Source: Pyxicephalus adspersus
Lineage: Eukaryota > Chordata > Amphibia > Anura > Pyxicephalidae
Assembly: GCF_032062135.1 (NCBI RefSeq)
Contig: NC_092859.1
Span: 123,037,259-123,101,258, forward strand
Direction: 5' to 3'
DNA length: 64,000 nt
Below are positions 36,851-48,900 of the stretch, piece after piece. Below the pieces are notes generated by a model. That model was not told the origin of the DNA and made no database searches. It was given only the letters and a program-made list of their open reading frames with translations. The position numbers and the translations under genes are program-made. The number at the start of each line of letters is the position of its first letter. The stretch's first letter is position 1.

Positions 36851-38132
36851 GCATAGAGGTGTCCAACTCAAATACACAGACCAAGTCGCGGACCAAACTT
36901 GAAATTTATTGAAAAAATTGAGGAAGTTTTTCCTTCTCATTCGATATAAAATATTTTTATACGGAAACAAAGAGTTTTGCTTAACATTCAATCTGGAACA
37001 AGCCTATAATAGAGCTATGATAAGAAAAAATCTCATGCCTCCTTCTCTATTTGCTAACGAATGTCAACAGAGGAGGGGGTGCTTGTGCATCTTGACTGAC
37101 CGCGGAAGATGCTTATAAAATCCTGACCGCCTGCGCTAAACTTGAAGCCCCTGTAACACCAAAAGCCTCCTGGCACCTCCCACGTGTAGCTGAGGGGGAG
37201 TGTTGGAAATGCCAGACGTGGCCAATGCGGAGCTAGATCTTATGAGTGGCTGGAACTCCTTCTTCACTGAAATACCACCGCTACTACAATTCCCTGCGTC
37301 AAAAAAAAATGCGGAGCTTAATGTTATGGGAGCCTGGAAGTCCCTCTTCACTAAAATATTGACAAAAGTATCACCATGTGTTTCCTAATTGTTCACAGAA
37401 AAGTGATTCTTGGATATATTCATATAAGCAACCTGAGATAAACGGAAATCAGCGGAGGACGTTGGGCAAGACGAATATTTGTGCCCACTATTTTCTATAG
37501 CTAGAACCATAGTAGTAAATGTTGGATGAGGATATTGTGTGGCAATAGGGTTACTGTGCCGAGGAACAAATTTAGATCAATCCACTGCATATTACTGCAT
37601 GCTCTTCTCATGTGTTCTTGTTTCTTCTTATTGAGAATAATGGTTTTACTTTGCCAGAGAATGCAATGTGAAACCAAATGGATCATTAGTTTGGTTTCAC
37701 ATTGCATTCTCTGGCAAAGTAAAACAATTATAATAGCAATGGCTCTATGATAATTCCTGATAATAATAATCCTGATAATTCCTGAATATTGAGCTTACCT
37801 GTCAGTATAAACTCTATGCATAGGCTGCTGTTCAATAGACACTACTACTTTCACTACTGCCGCTACTACAGTTTCCAGCATCCCTTGCGTCTATAAAATG
37901 CGGGGCCACGCATAGGCAGAGAAGCCACTGGTCTAGTGTGATGCCATGAATTGTAGTAGCGGCATTGTACTCGTGTCTATAGAACAGAAGCTTAATATGA
38001 ATTGCACCTGGCCCGCTGTTACTACAGATTGCAGTAGCGGTAAACCAGCTGCAATTCATATTTGGAATTTTTTGGGGGCCATAAAAAAAGACGTGCTGGG
38101 CCAGATTTGGCCCGTGGGCCAGAGTTTGACCC
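36851..38132. mobile_element. hAT-like element, about 1.28 kb, probable 8-bp duplication
   Basis: The left end is CATAGAGGTGTCCAACTCAA with ATACACAG. The right end has TTTGGCCCGTGGGCCAGAGT and then TTGACCC, the mirror of the left. TAGTTTAG (36843-36850) and TGGTTTAG (right flank) differ at one base. The interior has several CTACTACAATTCCC-type blocks shared with 60735-61113 and a perfect hairpin at 37643-37725. No transposase is readable. The exact right border is uncertain by a few bases. Confidence 0.65.
37643..37725. repeat. Perfect 36-bp inverted repeat with 11-nt loop
   Basis: The left arm 37643-37678 begins GTTTTACTTTGCCAGAGAAT. The right arm 37690-37725 is its exact reverse complement, ending GGCAAAGTAAAAC. 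The loop is TGGATCATTAG. Transcribed from either strand it would give a fully paired hairpin of miRNA/siRNA-precursor size. It lies inside the hAT-like element. Confidence 0.95.
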
Positions 38133-38794
38133 TGGTTTAGGAATTATGTGATTGGTAATAAAGGAGATGGTATAGAGGCCAGTGAGAAATGAGTGGTTAG
38201 ATGATATTAGGTTCGTTTTGGGTTTAGGGTCAAATTAAAGAATGACTAAATCCAAAACAAAAATGTGATATATATTATGGCTCAGTGTGAATACATTACA
38301 GTCCTAGTGGCTGCAACATTTTTATTTTTTTATTTTTTAGGCTTTTGCTTTAGCAAACAAGTGTAAAAAATCCTCTTGTCTCTATGAAAAAGCAAATTTC
38401 TGGCTGAAACACATCATAGCAGACGGTCCCAGTTGGGCTTCATTTGTACTAGTTCCAGTAAACAAAATTTAGCCAGAACGTTGAATTGAGCACATTTCAA
38501 TGGTGTTCTTAACAATTAAACAATCAATGTATGTTTTTTGCATTGCCATGCCATAATGCAAGTCACTAGTGTGAACAATCCCTAAATACACAGATGTCAT
38601 ACATATATAAAAGTTGTTTTACCTGCTAAAGGATTTGAACTTCTGTCTATCCTTTTTTGCCCCACAGCCCTGTCTAGCAGGTTATAGGATTTTGCTGTTT
38701 GTAAGAACCAGTTAGTTGTGATGAATAACAAGGTGCTGATAAAGATTGCAGTTTGTCACTTTACTGCAGTATGGATTTAAGTTTTAAGCTCATT
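38133..38794. other. Non-coding stretch, nothing recognised
   Basis: Short T-rich tracts. No exon or repeat family seen. Confidence 0.4.
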
Positions 38795-39010
38795 TGTTTT
38801 AAAGCTCTCTAAGGCTGGAGAGGATACACTTCCTTCAGTGAAGCTGGGTGATCCAGCAAACTTGGAATGGATTTCTTCAAAGTCAATTGCTTTTTGCCAG
38901 CAAATGTTTTGAAGCCTTGACCAGATTCATTCCAAGTTTGTTGGTTCACCCAGCTCCACTGATGAAAGTGTATCCTCTCCAGTCTTGGAGAGTTTTAATA
39001 AATCAGGCAC
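38795..39010. mobile_element. Foldback (hairpin) miniature element, copy 2
   Basis: The arms carry CTGGAGAGGATACACTTCC, GAAGCTGGGTGATCCAGCAA and, in complement, TTGTTGGTTCACCCAGCTCC and AAGTGTATCCTCTCCAG. The right end AATAAATCAGGCAC is kept, while the left end has drifted. Confidence 0.75.
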
Positions 39011-39526
39011 ACTGTCCCAGAACAAGAATGCAGATTAAAATAAATGATGTGAGTAGCGCAGCATTTCCCTGCTCTCTAGCACATCCTACTGTTTTGTTTG
39101 AGAAAGTTTACCTAAAAGTAATTTCTGACCATAAAACCCAAATTTATCAGAAACAAAGGTAAACAACTTGCAGCTTCAGAGGGAATGTAAGTCTCAGCAA
39201 GCCTTGCTAGTCAAAGCATAAATAATCTTGAGGCATTACAAGTGATTTTAGTAATCTGCATTTTAAACTGCTTTTATCCCTAATCACTAACACAATCATT
39301 ATACCATAATGAGCAGGCCCCATTCCATATAAGTATTACAAATTAATACAGAACAATGCGTATGTAGGTTTTTGTGTCAATGAAAAAAATGGGCATTAGA
39401 TTCTGCTAAAATTGTTAAGTAAAAATCCATGTGTTTTACATATGTGTGCATGGGGGACTGGTGTTACTCTACAAACAGCTTTTTATAACTCTCATTTTTA
39501 ATTATAAATTTATTAAAGGTTGTGTT
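39011..39526. other. Non-coding stretch, nothing recognised
   Basis: AT-rich sequence between two mobile elements. Confidence 0.4.
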
Positions 39527-40238
39527 TGTCACACTTACCTCTTCCCCCCAAAAGCGCAGGCATCTCTTTCCTGCGCATGGGGGCGGTCCTGACTCTGGGT
39601 GTGCCTTCATTCCAAAGATTTATAAGCTCATCCTACTCGCTGGCCAATCAGAAAATAGCCTCTTGACCAGCCCTGACTATTTAGCTAGCTCACACACTGC
39701 ACTTAGTGTTGGCGCAACATGTATCCATTGTGCCGAGCCCCCCTAGTTCTGTTGACCTGGTTCCTGTTCACCTGCTGCCTAATTCAGTGTTTTCCCTGTC
39801 CAGTTCCTGTGTTAACGCTTTGTTGTCCAGTCTGTTGGTTGCCAGCAAACTTCCCTGTGCTGTTCCAGTGTTCCTGTCTGTCTGTGGATATCCCTGAGTC
39901 ACCTGTGTCTCCTGTGTTCCCTGTGCCTGCGGTGTCCCCTGTGTCACTAGTGTCTATCTCCTGGATCCCTGGCAATAGACCCCTAGCGTGTGACCTGACC
40001 TCTCTTGCTTGCTTTCTGCCCCGACCTCGGCCTTCCTCGACTATCCTTCTGCTTTGTGATTTGGTACCGTGCTTTGCCCACCTTGGTGTGCCCAAGGACC
40101 GCAACATCTTCACTATCAGAGGCTCTGGAGAAGACCTGGTTACTGCTTAGACTCTGCACCTTGGCCCTTCTCAGGACCCACACCACCTCTTTGCAAGCCG
40201 TAGCGCCTTCTAGTGACCCGGTCTTCCTGAGCGTGACA
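39527..40238. mobile_element. Solo LTR of a retrovirus-like or Gypsy-type element
   Basis: It begins TGTCACACTT and ends GAGCGTGACA, so TG...CA with inverted tips TGTCAC/GTGACA. GTGTT stands directly outside both ends (39522-39526 and 40239-40243). Length is 712 bp. It is markedly more GC-rich than its surroundings, with many CCTGTGT motifs and a TTTATAAG motif near 39617 that could have been its TATA box. There is no internal region, so it is a solo LTR left by recombination between two LTRs. The overlapping frames of 60-143 codons within it are a by-product of its composition. Strand of the parent element cannot be fixed from this. Confidence 0.8.
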
Positions 40239-40243
40239 GTGTT

Positions 40244-40519
40244 GAATAATAATTTGTCATCATAAGCTCAGCATTGGTATTGAGATACTACGTAGTAGCA
40301 CAGTGGATAGCAACAGCTGTAGGCAAAATCATCACAATATAGAATGTAAGATATCAATAACTGCATACTATTACACTAATATACTAATCTAGCTATTAAA
40401 CTCAGACATCTCAAAACAGTTTGGTTTGATAATGTTTGTATTATGAAACTTATGTAAGGAAATGTATTTCTTACACAAAAGACATAAATTCAAAAATTAA
40501 AGCAGAACAAAACCTAAAA
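40244..40519. other. Nothing recognised
   Basis: AT-rich spacer without a signal. Confidence 0.4.
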
Positions 40520-40790
40520 ATTAAGAACTTGTGAGCAGGCAGGTTCTAATTGCAGAAGGGTCAGGAGATATGTCTTCTGCAATAAAACAAACTTACTGTA
40601 CTTTCCCCTTCACATGCTTTTCTATAATGTACACTGAGTTTCACATGCAGAGTTCAATGCTAGATACTAGTATAGCTGGTTGCTGGAAATAAATGGAACA
40701 CCTATGCACATAAGTTACAATATTCTGACTTGGCCAATCAAGATGGCTAAAGATCTCTATATATAGATCCCTGGTAACATCTTCATCAGT
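40520..40790 (+). repeat. GCAGGCAGG-family repeat, partial
   Basis: Contains TGTGAGCAGGCAGGTTCTAA, TTGCAGAAGGGTCAGGAGAT, CTTCTGCAATAAAACAAACT and TGGCCAATCAAGATGGC, in the same order as in 32363-32784. Confidence 0.55.
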
Positions 40791-40949
40791 TCTATTAGTG
40801 TAAGAAATACCTCAGCATTTATATCCACACAATATAAACATCTTTCTTGTTAAACCACCCTATATTGGTAGTACAATCCCATCCTTGGTGCCGGGAAGCC
40901 TGAATTGATGTTAAATGTTTGAATCACATGGCTGAATGTGTGAATTGTC

Positions 40950-41085
40950 AGAAAAGACAGGAGATTTCTCTTCTGCAAGATTGCTGGTAATGGTAATAAA
41001 TGAACTTCCATGCACATGAGTTTCGGCCATTTCGACCGGCCAATTAAGATGGCTGAGGATCTCAAACCTGGAAGTAGAGCTTTAT
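40950..41085 (+). repeat. GCAGGCAGG-family repeat, fragment
   Basis: GACAGGAGATTTCTCTTCTG and CGGCCAATTAAGATGGCTGA match the preceding copy, with most of the left part missing. Confidence 0.4.
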
Positions 41086-41899
41086 CCCATAATTTTCATA
41101 TATGCTTAGCACATTTGCACATTATGGTGCACTTACCAGCCAAAATGCACACATGCACACATTCAGTGTACAGAAAAAGGTCAGCAAAAGGATCTCTAGC
41201 AGAGGAATTCATAGTCTTGTCTACCATGAAAAAAACCCTATCATGACAAAAAACCCTTGTCATGACTATTTTTGAGGACTTTACGTCTGCATTATATAAA
41301 AAAATGACAAGTCTATTGTGGTTGAAGCAATTGTGTGAAATGACTTTTAACAAGCTATCCAGGACTAATGTGCTGTCTGCTGTTATGAATTTGGAATTAA
41401 CAGGCTCTTTACTGAAAAAAAAACTAAAACACATGTTCCGTTGTTTCAGACTAGTCTAGTGGTTTTATACAGGAAATTTGTTTAATGTGCCCCTGTGAAA
41501 TCATTACTTACAGTAATTAATAGTTAGATTGACAGCAATAACTCACAATTGTGATAAAAAGTATAAAAACATTTGCAGCACTCAAATAGAATTGAACAAT
41601 TTAAATATTCCTAAACTTCAGACAGAAAAAAAACACAAATACAAACACAAAAACACAAATTAATACAGATAAGTGAGCATCAAAAAATGTAATTATATTT
41701 TGAAAAGCAACTAAGGTAAGTACAAAATTTTGATTTGGTATCAGCCTCTAACTGCCCCCAGTCAAAGAAAACTTTGGGGCAAAGAAACCAAGTGGCTACA
41801 AAATGGAACAAGCTGTTAGGACAACAATATGCTCATCAGTCTGCTGCTGCTCCTTAATGTTCCATTTATAGGCTGGAACAAGGTCTATTGGTACTATTT
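41086..41899. other. Non-coding stretch, nothing recognised
   Basis: Frames of up to 112 codons on the - strand (41096-41434) have no supporting signal. A short A/C-rich tract lies at 41628-41660. Confidence 0.35.
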
Positions 41900-42200
41900 A
41901 AAGTGGAACTATAATTCTGCTTTGAAAGTTTGTGATCAGACAAGATCTTTAATGCGGACAGGACATGCAATGTCCATTCTGCAATATAACATACTTACCT
42001 GCCTGATCGCTATCTTCCTAAAAAAAAACAACACACAGCTGCACATTCACAGCTTAGCGTATGATGCCAGGATACACTGGGTATCCCAGAATCTCTTTGG
42101 ACTGCCAGGACTGGATGATTCCCACAAGCTTGCACATGATTTACACCATCTCTGCCCTGCAAATCATGATGGCCAAAGATTGTGAACCTGGAAAAGGAGC
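41900..42200 (+). repeat. GCAGGCAGG-family repeat, partial
   Basis: AGTGGAACTATAATTCTGC, TTTGTGATCAGACAAGATC, ATTCTGCAATATAACATACT, TACCTGCCTGATCGCTATC and AAATCATGATGGCCAAAGAT occur in family order. The left end matches the left end of 32363-32784. Confidence 0.55.
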
Positions 42201-43075
42201 AGAAGAAAATGGCAGTTTCTATGACAGAACAGAGACAGGTGAGTGTAGTAGTTTCTTCTGAAATAATTTCTGGTCACAATTTTTTATATGTTAGGATTAA
42301 AATCTGCATTAACTGTAGTAGATTCCCGGCTGGTTATGATGTCTGGCAGAGCTGTATAAACCTCAAGAATTAATGAACAAAAACCCAAATTCTTTGTAAT
42401 GTAAAACAGTTCTCATATAATTATCTCACCTGTTTATTTTTTGTTTGCTTAGAGTTTAGCTTCAAGGAATTCAAGTAATTAAAAGAGGAAATAATATTAT
42501 AAAATGTGGGTAATAATATTCAGACTCCTGGGGGCCATTTTGGCTCTCATTGCACATACAGTATTATGTGCTTTGGTACCTATTGGCTTGATTGGTGAGA
42601 CCAGGGGCCCCTTCTTATCACTGCCTGGAGCAGACCAGCAGTAACAACCCAGCTGATTGTGGAAAGGGAAGCTGGTTTGGTCAAGCACAGTCTCTGACCA
42701 TTTCTAATAGAATACTTATATGACCATCACTTTTTTGCATTCCTGTAGTCTCTTCCGCTTTCTATAGCATTATGGAATGAGTATTATATGCGAATATTCC
42801 GTGATGTCAGAGGACCACTCCTAAAGCTCTATATCAGGTAAGTTACCTGCTTTTGGCTAAGATTGTCTGTAAATGGGGTTTATACCCCTCATGTTTGGTA
42901 GGCTTTGTGTTGAAAAATTTCCCCTTCTATCTCTATACTTGAAATTAAGGGAGCAGTGATGCAACTCTCCTCAAAGGTTTGGTCAGCATAGTAATATTGT
43001 GGGAAAAGGTGTGAGTATTCTTGCTGCTTTCCCAGTGTTTCTATTGTTGGTGAACTGTTACCAATGACATTTCTA
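42201..43075. other. Unrecognised, possibly repeat-derived
   Basis: A stretch at 42749-42837 has a CTGTAG acceptor and a CAGGTAAGT donor with 29 open codons, but the peptide is too short to judge. The flanks (42530-42700) read like an interspersed repeat. Confidence 0.3.
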
Positions 43076-43175
43076 GTGTAGTAAAGCCATTAAGGCTTCT
43101 CAGACTGCTAGGTTACACTAACCCAGACTGCTAGGTTAGTGTAGTAAAGCCATTAAGGCTTCTCAGACTGCTAGG
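43076..43175. repeat. Short 40-bp duplication in a rearranged block
   Basis: GTGTAGTAAAGCCATTAAGG with CTTCTCAGACTGCTAGGTTA occurs at about 43076-43115 and again at about 43136-43175. The piece between them repeats CCAGACTGCTAGGTTA a third time. Confidence 0.9.
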
Positions 43176-44956
43176 TTAGTAAGTTGAAATACTGGGTGGG
43201 CATTATAATTTGCTTTCTGCCTATCCAACTTCACACTAAAGCCTATTGTTGAATTAACACGCATGCAATGAAGTAAAATACAGTACATAATAATGTGCAT
43301 TGTGTTATTGCAGCCTAGTCATTATAATTAGGCTGCCAGCGCACTACAATGGATTTGAAAAAAGAACATTTTAAATCCACACATCATACTACTTTACTGT
43401 AAAGTATGTTGATTTGCCATTCGCAAAGAATACCACAACAACTTACATATAGTATATGCTGCGTACAGAGGTTTCCATATCCTTTCCCTTTAAGTGTTGG
43501 GAATCCACTGAGCTCCCAGCAATCTGCTGCTCATCCTCTGATCTCATCAAGCTCCTGTGTTCTATCCTTCCAGGTGAAGACCTAGACATGGACTGCGTGG
43601 CCAAGGAACCCTCCCAACTATTCCATGGCCGGCTCCAGGACCCCTAAAACTGGCTTTTCATATTAGGCAACTGTCCGGCAGACTAACACACATATTCCTG
43701 GACCCCCTAACAGACAAAGTGTTTTTGCCTGGGTGCTACAAACAGACGTTCCCAGCCAAACCATGGCACACCCTATCATGATATATATATGTGTACAATA
43801 CCTAAGAATCTGGAGTTGATCCACGAAAAGTATGGCAGGTCAGTGATTACTAATGAAAATGATGTCTTTACAAATCTATGACACCAAATGGTGGCAGCTA
43901 TCCTAAAAAGCACTACTGTGTTTTTGTATCTCCTCTGAAAGATACTTGATGAGTAGTCAGACATGCCAAGATGTATATATGTTATGGTTTTTTTGCAAAC
44001 ATACTGCCAACAAGATTGAATGTCGAAACTAAATATTTTTCCGCCTAATGCTGAAAGCAAACTAAAGCCTGCAGTGGCCAGTTGAAAACCAACCAGCAGT
44101 GTGGATATCGTTGTATGTAAAACACAGGGTTACTGTTATCAATATATAACTTTGGAAACTGGAGGAAGACAAATAGTTACTTTAGTTCCCAACATACCCT
44201 ATATGCCATGCCTGTTAAAGCAAAAGATTATTCCCTTCTTTTTTTTTTCAATTAATTCTGCCTTAGAGGCTGCAACATAAGGAAATTAAATGCTTTCTGC
44301 ATTAGGAAGTAATCAAGTAGAACCCAGTGTAAGGAGAAATCAATAAATGATTTACCCACCTGGATCTACCTAATATATAAGTATTAAATTATTTTTTCGT
44401 AATAAAGCTTTTTGATGATTTTTATGGAACAAGTGGGGACAGTAGGATGGAAGAACAAAGATTTGGATATAAGTACATGTCTCAAGGGACTTCTATTGTT
44501 TAACTGCGTTGAGGAATGTATATGCTTGTAAAGAATAAGAATGTCATAGATGAAGTGTAATTAATGGTTTAGGAAATGCTTGCTAATAACATCTTTAATG
44601 TTTCCATAACAACACTATGCATATTTATTCTTCTTCCCCAGTCTTCTCTTTATTCTACTAGTGAGCTTTCTCTTTGGAGTGAAATGGAGGATGGAGCTCA
44701 GCTGAAGGGATGTAATGATGTTCAATCAATAAATGTTACATTGAATATTGGTGTGCAACAATTGTACTTTCTATGAAGCAAATGGATATTGGTGAAGATT
44801 TCCTGAGATTGTTCCTTCGCTTGTAGTGGAAAGGTAGCCTGAGGGACCTGAAGCAAAGCATTCCAGAAATGTATGATAGAACATGTCCAAGGTACATGAG
44901 CATTTTTGGGCTTGTAGAGTATTGTTGCAATTTATTACAAGTTACATGCTCCAGAA
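43176..44956. other. Non-coding stretch, nothing recognised
   Basis: Frames such as 43456-43647 (+) and 43776-44060 (-) lack motifs or splice context. Confidence 0.35.
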
Positions 44957-45222
44957 CAGGGCTTCTCAACCTCCTAACATAGGGGACCCTTGAAATAACA
45001 TTCAGGTCTCCAGGGAACCCCTACTACACGCACAGTACATTAGTGTGGTGGTCAGTAATAGGAATGCATCTTATACTGCTGGCCTCAATGGGGAGATTGT
45101 CACCCATACAACTAGCCAAAAAAGATCATTGTTATATTTTAAACTGACCTTAGAATCACAAACTACCCATTGCTCAAGGAACCCCTAGCAACCTCTTGAG
45201 GAACCCTGGTTGAGAAACACTG
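44957..45222. mobile_element. hAT-like non-autonomous element, best copy of its family, 8-bp duplication
   Basis: The ends are CAGGGCTTCTCAACC and GGTTGAGAAACACTG. The flanks CTCCAGAA (44949-44956) and CTCCAGAC (45223-45230) match at 7 of 8 bases. Length is 266 bp with no coding sequence. Related copies lie at 1897, 13799 and 20886. Confidence 0.85.
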
Positions 45223-45536
45223 CTCCAGACACTATAACCCCCAATTCAATGGATGGCTTCCCATACAAATGTAGGTCGTAAAATATCCATGTGGAAACCC
45301 AACAATACTTTTTATATACAAACTGATTCGCTTTTTTCACTGTTATTTTTTTTCTTTGCAATACTGTCTATTGCAAAAAAAATCTAGATTCTTTTGGGTT
45401 AAAGTAGGGTTACTAGCAACAAAATACAATAAATTTCCAAAGTGCAATCTGTAGCAAATGTTCATAGGGCCGAATGCCCTGTTGTCCAAATGTTGATAAG
45501 TATCTGTGAAATGTTTAAAAATAAGATTAAATAAGG

Positions 45537-45900
45537 ACATTAGATTGTGAGCGCCTCCAAAAGAGTTAGGCTGATGTACACACGTCACGATCCTTTCCAA
45601 CAACAAACAACTGCACGGTGCATGAACGAGTGCTGTACATAGAGCACCATTCTGCTCCATTGAGAGGGGAGGGGGAGAACGATGGCGGGGCACCCGCTGC
45701 GCTTTCTACCCCTTCACTTTTATTATGATTGTTCGTCGTCCATAAACTGTGGATCCGCCAGGATGGTCGTTGAGACGATGGACGACGCGCACTGTACACA
45801 CTCAAGATTCTCGTCCAATCATCCCCGAGCTGATCATCGGACAAGAACCATTGCACATGGATACGAAGCCTTAGTGACATGACTATAGACTACAAATCAC
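45537..45900 (+). repeat. SINE tail split by a MITE insertion
   Basis: GGACATTAGATTGTGAGCGCC...AGAGTTA stops at 45568 and resumes as TTAGTGACATGACTATAGAC at 45871. Joining them at one TTA restores the normal order seen in intact SINE tails (GGACAGTTAGTGACATGAC). The SINE was therefore there first. Confidence 0.85.
45569..45870. mobile_element. PIF/Harbinger-like MITE, 302 bp, inserted in a SINE, TTA duplication
   Basis: The ends are GGCTGATGTACACAC and ATGGATACGAAGCC, with TTA on each side (45566-45568 and 45871-45873). Its interior is the reverse of the 22181-22482 element: GATCCTTTCCAACAACAA, GGTGCATGAACGAGTGCTG, GGATCCGCCAGGATGGTCGT, TCTCGTCCAATCATC. It has the same length as that copy. 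Confidence 0.9.
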
Positions 45901-48900
45901 ATATTGTTTGTGATGGGAGCAGGTCTTACCATGACATGTACCCTTTGTACTCTGCCTATTACCATGAGGATATACTGTACTTAGAGTTTTTGAAAACTAC
46001 TGTAACACCAATTATTTGTGTTGGATGTTGAGAATATGTTGTTTAATACATGACTTTTACAAGAAATAACACACTTGTATATAATCTAACAACTTGGATT
46101 TATTTTATGGATAGACGGTTACTCCAGTGAATTATTATGAGTAAACGTAATTACCCCAATATCATAAAGTTTTAATATGTCAGTGTAATTTTTGATCATT
46201 TAAAATCTTCATATTTTGTTCAAATAATTCTTGGTGATCCACTCATGAAAATCCTTGTTCACACACTGGCTGTTTCAGGATGTCAACACTCGTTTCCTAT
46301 GTTACCTTGCTGTCAAGTGGGCTTCCAATAGAGTCAAAACTTCCAACACAACTTTCAACACAAATTTTTTAGGCATGGTTTAAGGTTGTCACCGTCATCA
46401 GAAACTCCACATGGAGAAACATGCAGTCAATCCTCCTGGGTATGCATGTAGATAGTAGACGGCTTAAAAGATACTGAAGGAGATCAGAAGTGCTGAGCTG
46501 TTCACAGTACCTTAGGATTTACATCTACTTTTATTATTTGGAGTTACACTGTTTTCTACAAAATAGGAAAAATACATTAGTTCAGTCTACAGCAATTGTC
46601 TCCAGATCTAGCCTTTGTTTTTGTGAAGATAACAGCAATAATACCATTGCATTACTTGTGGCTAAGGGTTCTCCGACCTTTGGTCACTGTCTGTTGCCTG
46701 CTGTTACCTTGGTCAATTTACAAGTCTTTTCTAAGATGACAAGTAAATCTGTGGCAGCCTTTAGCTGCACCGGGGCTTATCTGGTGGAATTAGGAATTAG
46801 CTTTTATTAGAACAGACAATGCTTGCTATTCTTCCGTCCTAGAGTTTAAAAACCAGCTAGGAATTAATGGCTGCTAGATCTTGTAATGCTATGCACCTTC
46901 TGTACGACTAGGCGATATCCTAAGGATATGTTGCTTTCTCTATGTCTGACAAGGTAGGCCAATCATTTTACCATTCTAACACATTTATTATAAAATTAGG
47001 ATAGTTACTACCATTGATTACCTGGAATTGTACTACCATTTTTCATGTTGAAGACTACATATATGCTACCATTCTCTTTATTGCTGGTCATAAGATTTAT
47101 TCATTTTATAAAAAAGTTGAAATATTGGCAGGTGGCTTTGAGTTCTCCAAGTTAGCAAACCAAGAATCCAGTGTTCCATCACACAAGCCATGGGAGTGTG
47201 CATTGGGCCTGTGCATTGTAGAACTGATCGTACCAGTCTTGCTATGCATTAGCTGTAAGGTTATTTTATTGGCAGACTTATGGTTTATTTACTTGACACA
47301 ATGCTAAAATCTTAGCATTCTATAAGTGCATGGGGTCAGCAGACTGAAGTCAAAGGTTAATCATAATGAGGATCTGACATGAAATATGAGCTTCTTTTCT
47401 TAGAGAGTACAGCTTAGCATTAACCTATTACATGATACAGCATTTATATACTAATCTATTTCACAGTATTTGTTTTACATAGCGGCAGTTATATATACTG
47501 ATATGTTACTGATGTGTTTATTATATTTTGTTATTTATGATAGTCCCATGCTCTGTACTCTGAAAGAGTGCATCTAGCTAGACGGTGGAAATAAAAGGGC
47601 CTTTAGATATACGTTACATTTAGGTAAGGGTAAAGATAGCTTTAGCTATGGTTATTTTATTGATATTGTCAAGGGTGTACAATGTGGTGTGGTAAATGTC
47701 ACATACCTAGAAGGGGAGCAAAGTGAGGAAGGTGATCCCTCTTGTTTCTTCTGGAACAGACAATAATAATACTGTTGAGCTATAATCTGGAGTCTGAAAA
47801 ATGTTTCCAGAGGCCAACCCATTTAGTTTAAGCTTTTAGATTACTTGGAACACTAGAAAAACACAGCAGCAAGTCAGGATTGCTCACACATGTCTCCCAA
47901 CTTTAGACTTTTGTAAGGAGGGAGTCATTGGCAGCATACACTAAAAAGCCACAAGGCATGAATAAGTGCATTTTTGAAAGTGAATGCATTCAAAAACACA
48001 GCATACAATAGAGAATTTTGCAACAACCCTTAAATATACGTTGACAGCAAACTATATACAACTACTGTATATACAAGGAGAAGGAGCAGGATATTTATGA
48101 GCAAGTGGCCAGAGCACCAGCAAGGTTTCAGGTATAAGGACACAGATCCAATGCTAAGACAAGGGAAAGGCATGTAAAGCGGGAATATATAAGCCTAGTA
48201 ATAATGTGTCCCAGCATTAGTATGGTTGCAGCAAGTGCCCCACCTGTTGGTTGCTAGTGGAAGTACATGCAAGGAGTGCTTAATCGGTGCCACCAGCAGG
48301 CAATATAGGGGGCTGCAAGTTTCCTCACAGAGGGACAGCTTTAAAAAAATGATAATGTGAAAAGCATGACTACTGAATATTGAATATTTGGCATGGGTTT
48401 AAAGTGGTGCAGAGTATTAAAGGACATTGTCAATGACAAGTCCCCTAGTGCAGACCTCTGTAACAGACCCCCAGTGGCGAGTTGAAAACACTTACCTTTC
48501 CCATGCTTCTGATCTCTTCCTTTGACACCTCCTCTCTTTTGGGATAAAGCAGTCTGTCAGACAATAGCTCAGGGACATTGCCTGTATTCATGGAACACCA
48601 GGATCTATCCGGGACAGCCCCATGGAATCTGGAGGAGACAAAATAGGAGTTCAATACCAACTAAGAAGAATGGTAAAAATTCTAAACTGGGCCTAATTCA
48701 GATTCTAAACTGGGTCAGCAGGCACATAAACAAGGCAACTGGATATAAATCAATGTCCAAGAGACAAGCCAATATTAAACCAGATAAAGCAAAAGATACA
48801 GAGAAGTCCACCATTTAAGGATACCTAATACACATCCACTGTATGAGGATGCCCTCAAGTGCCAAATTTTTTGGAAGAACAAGTTTATCCAACATTAACA

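Noticed and set aside
39706..40265. Frames of up to 143 codons on both strands
   Set aside because: They lie in the GC-rich solo LTR, are open in several frames at once and show no retroviral protein motif.
42749..42837. Possible + strand exon with CTGTAG acceptor and CAGGTAAGT donor
   Set aside because: Only 29 codons are open, which chance allows easily. The surroundings look like an interspersed repeat, and no partner exon was found.
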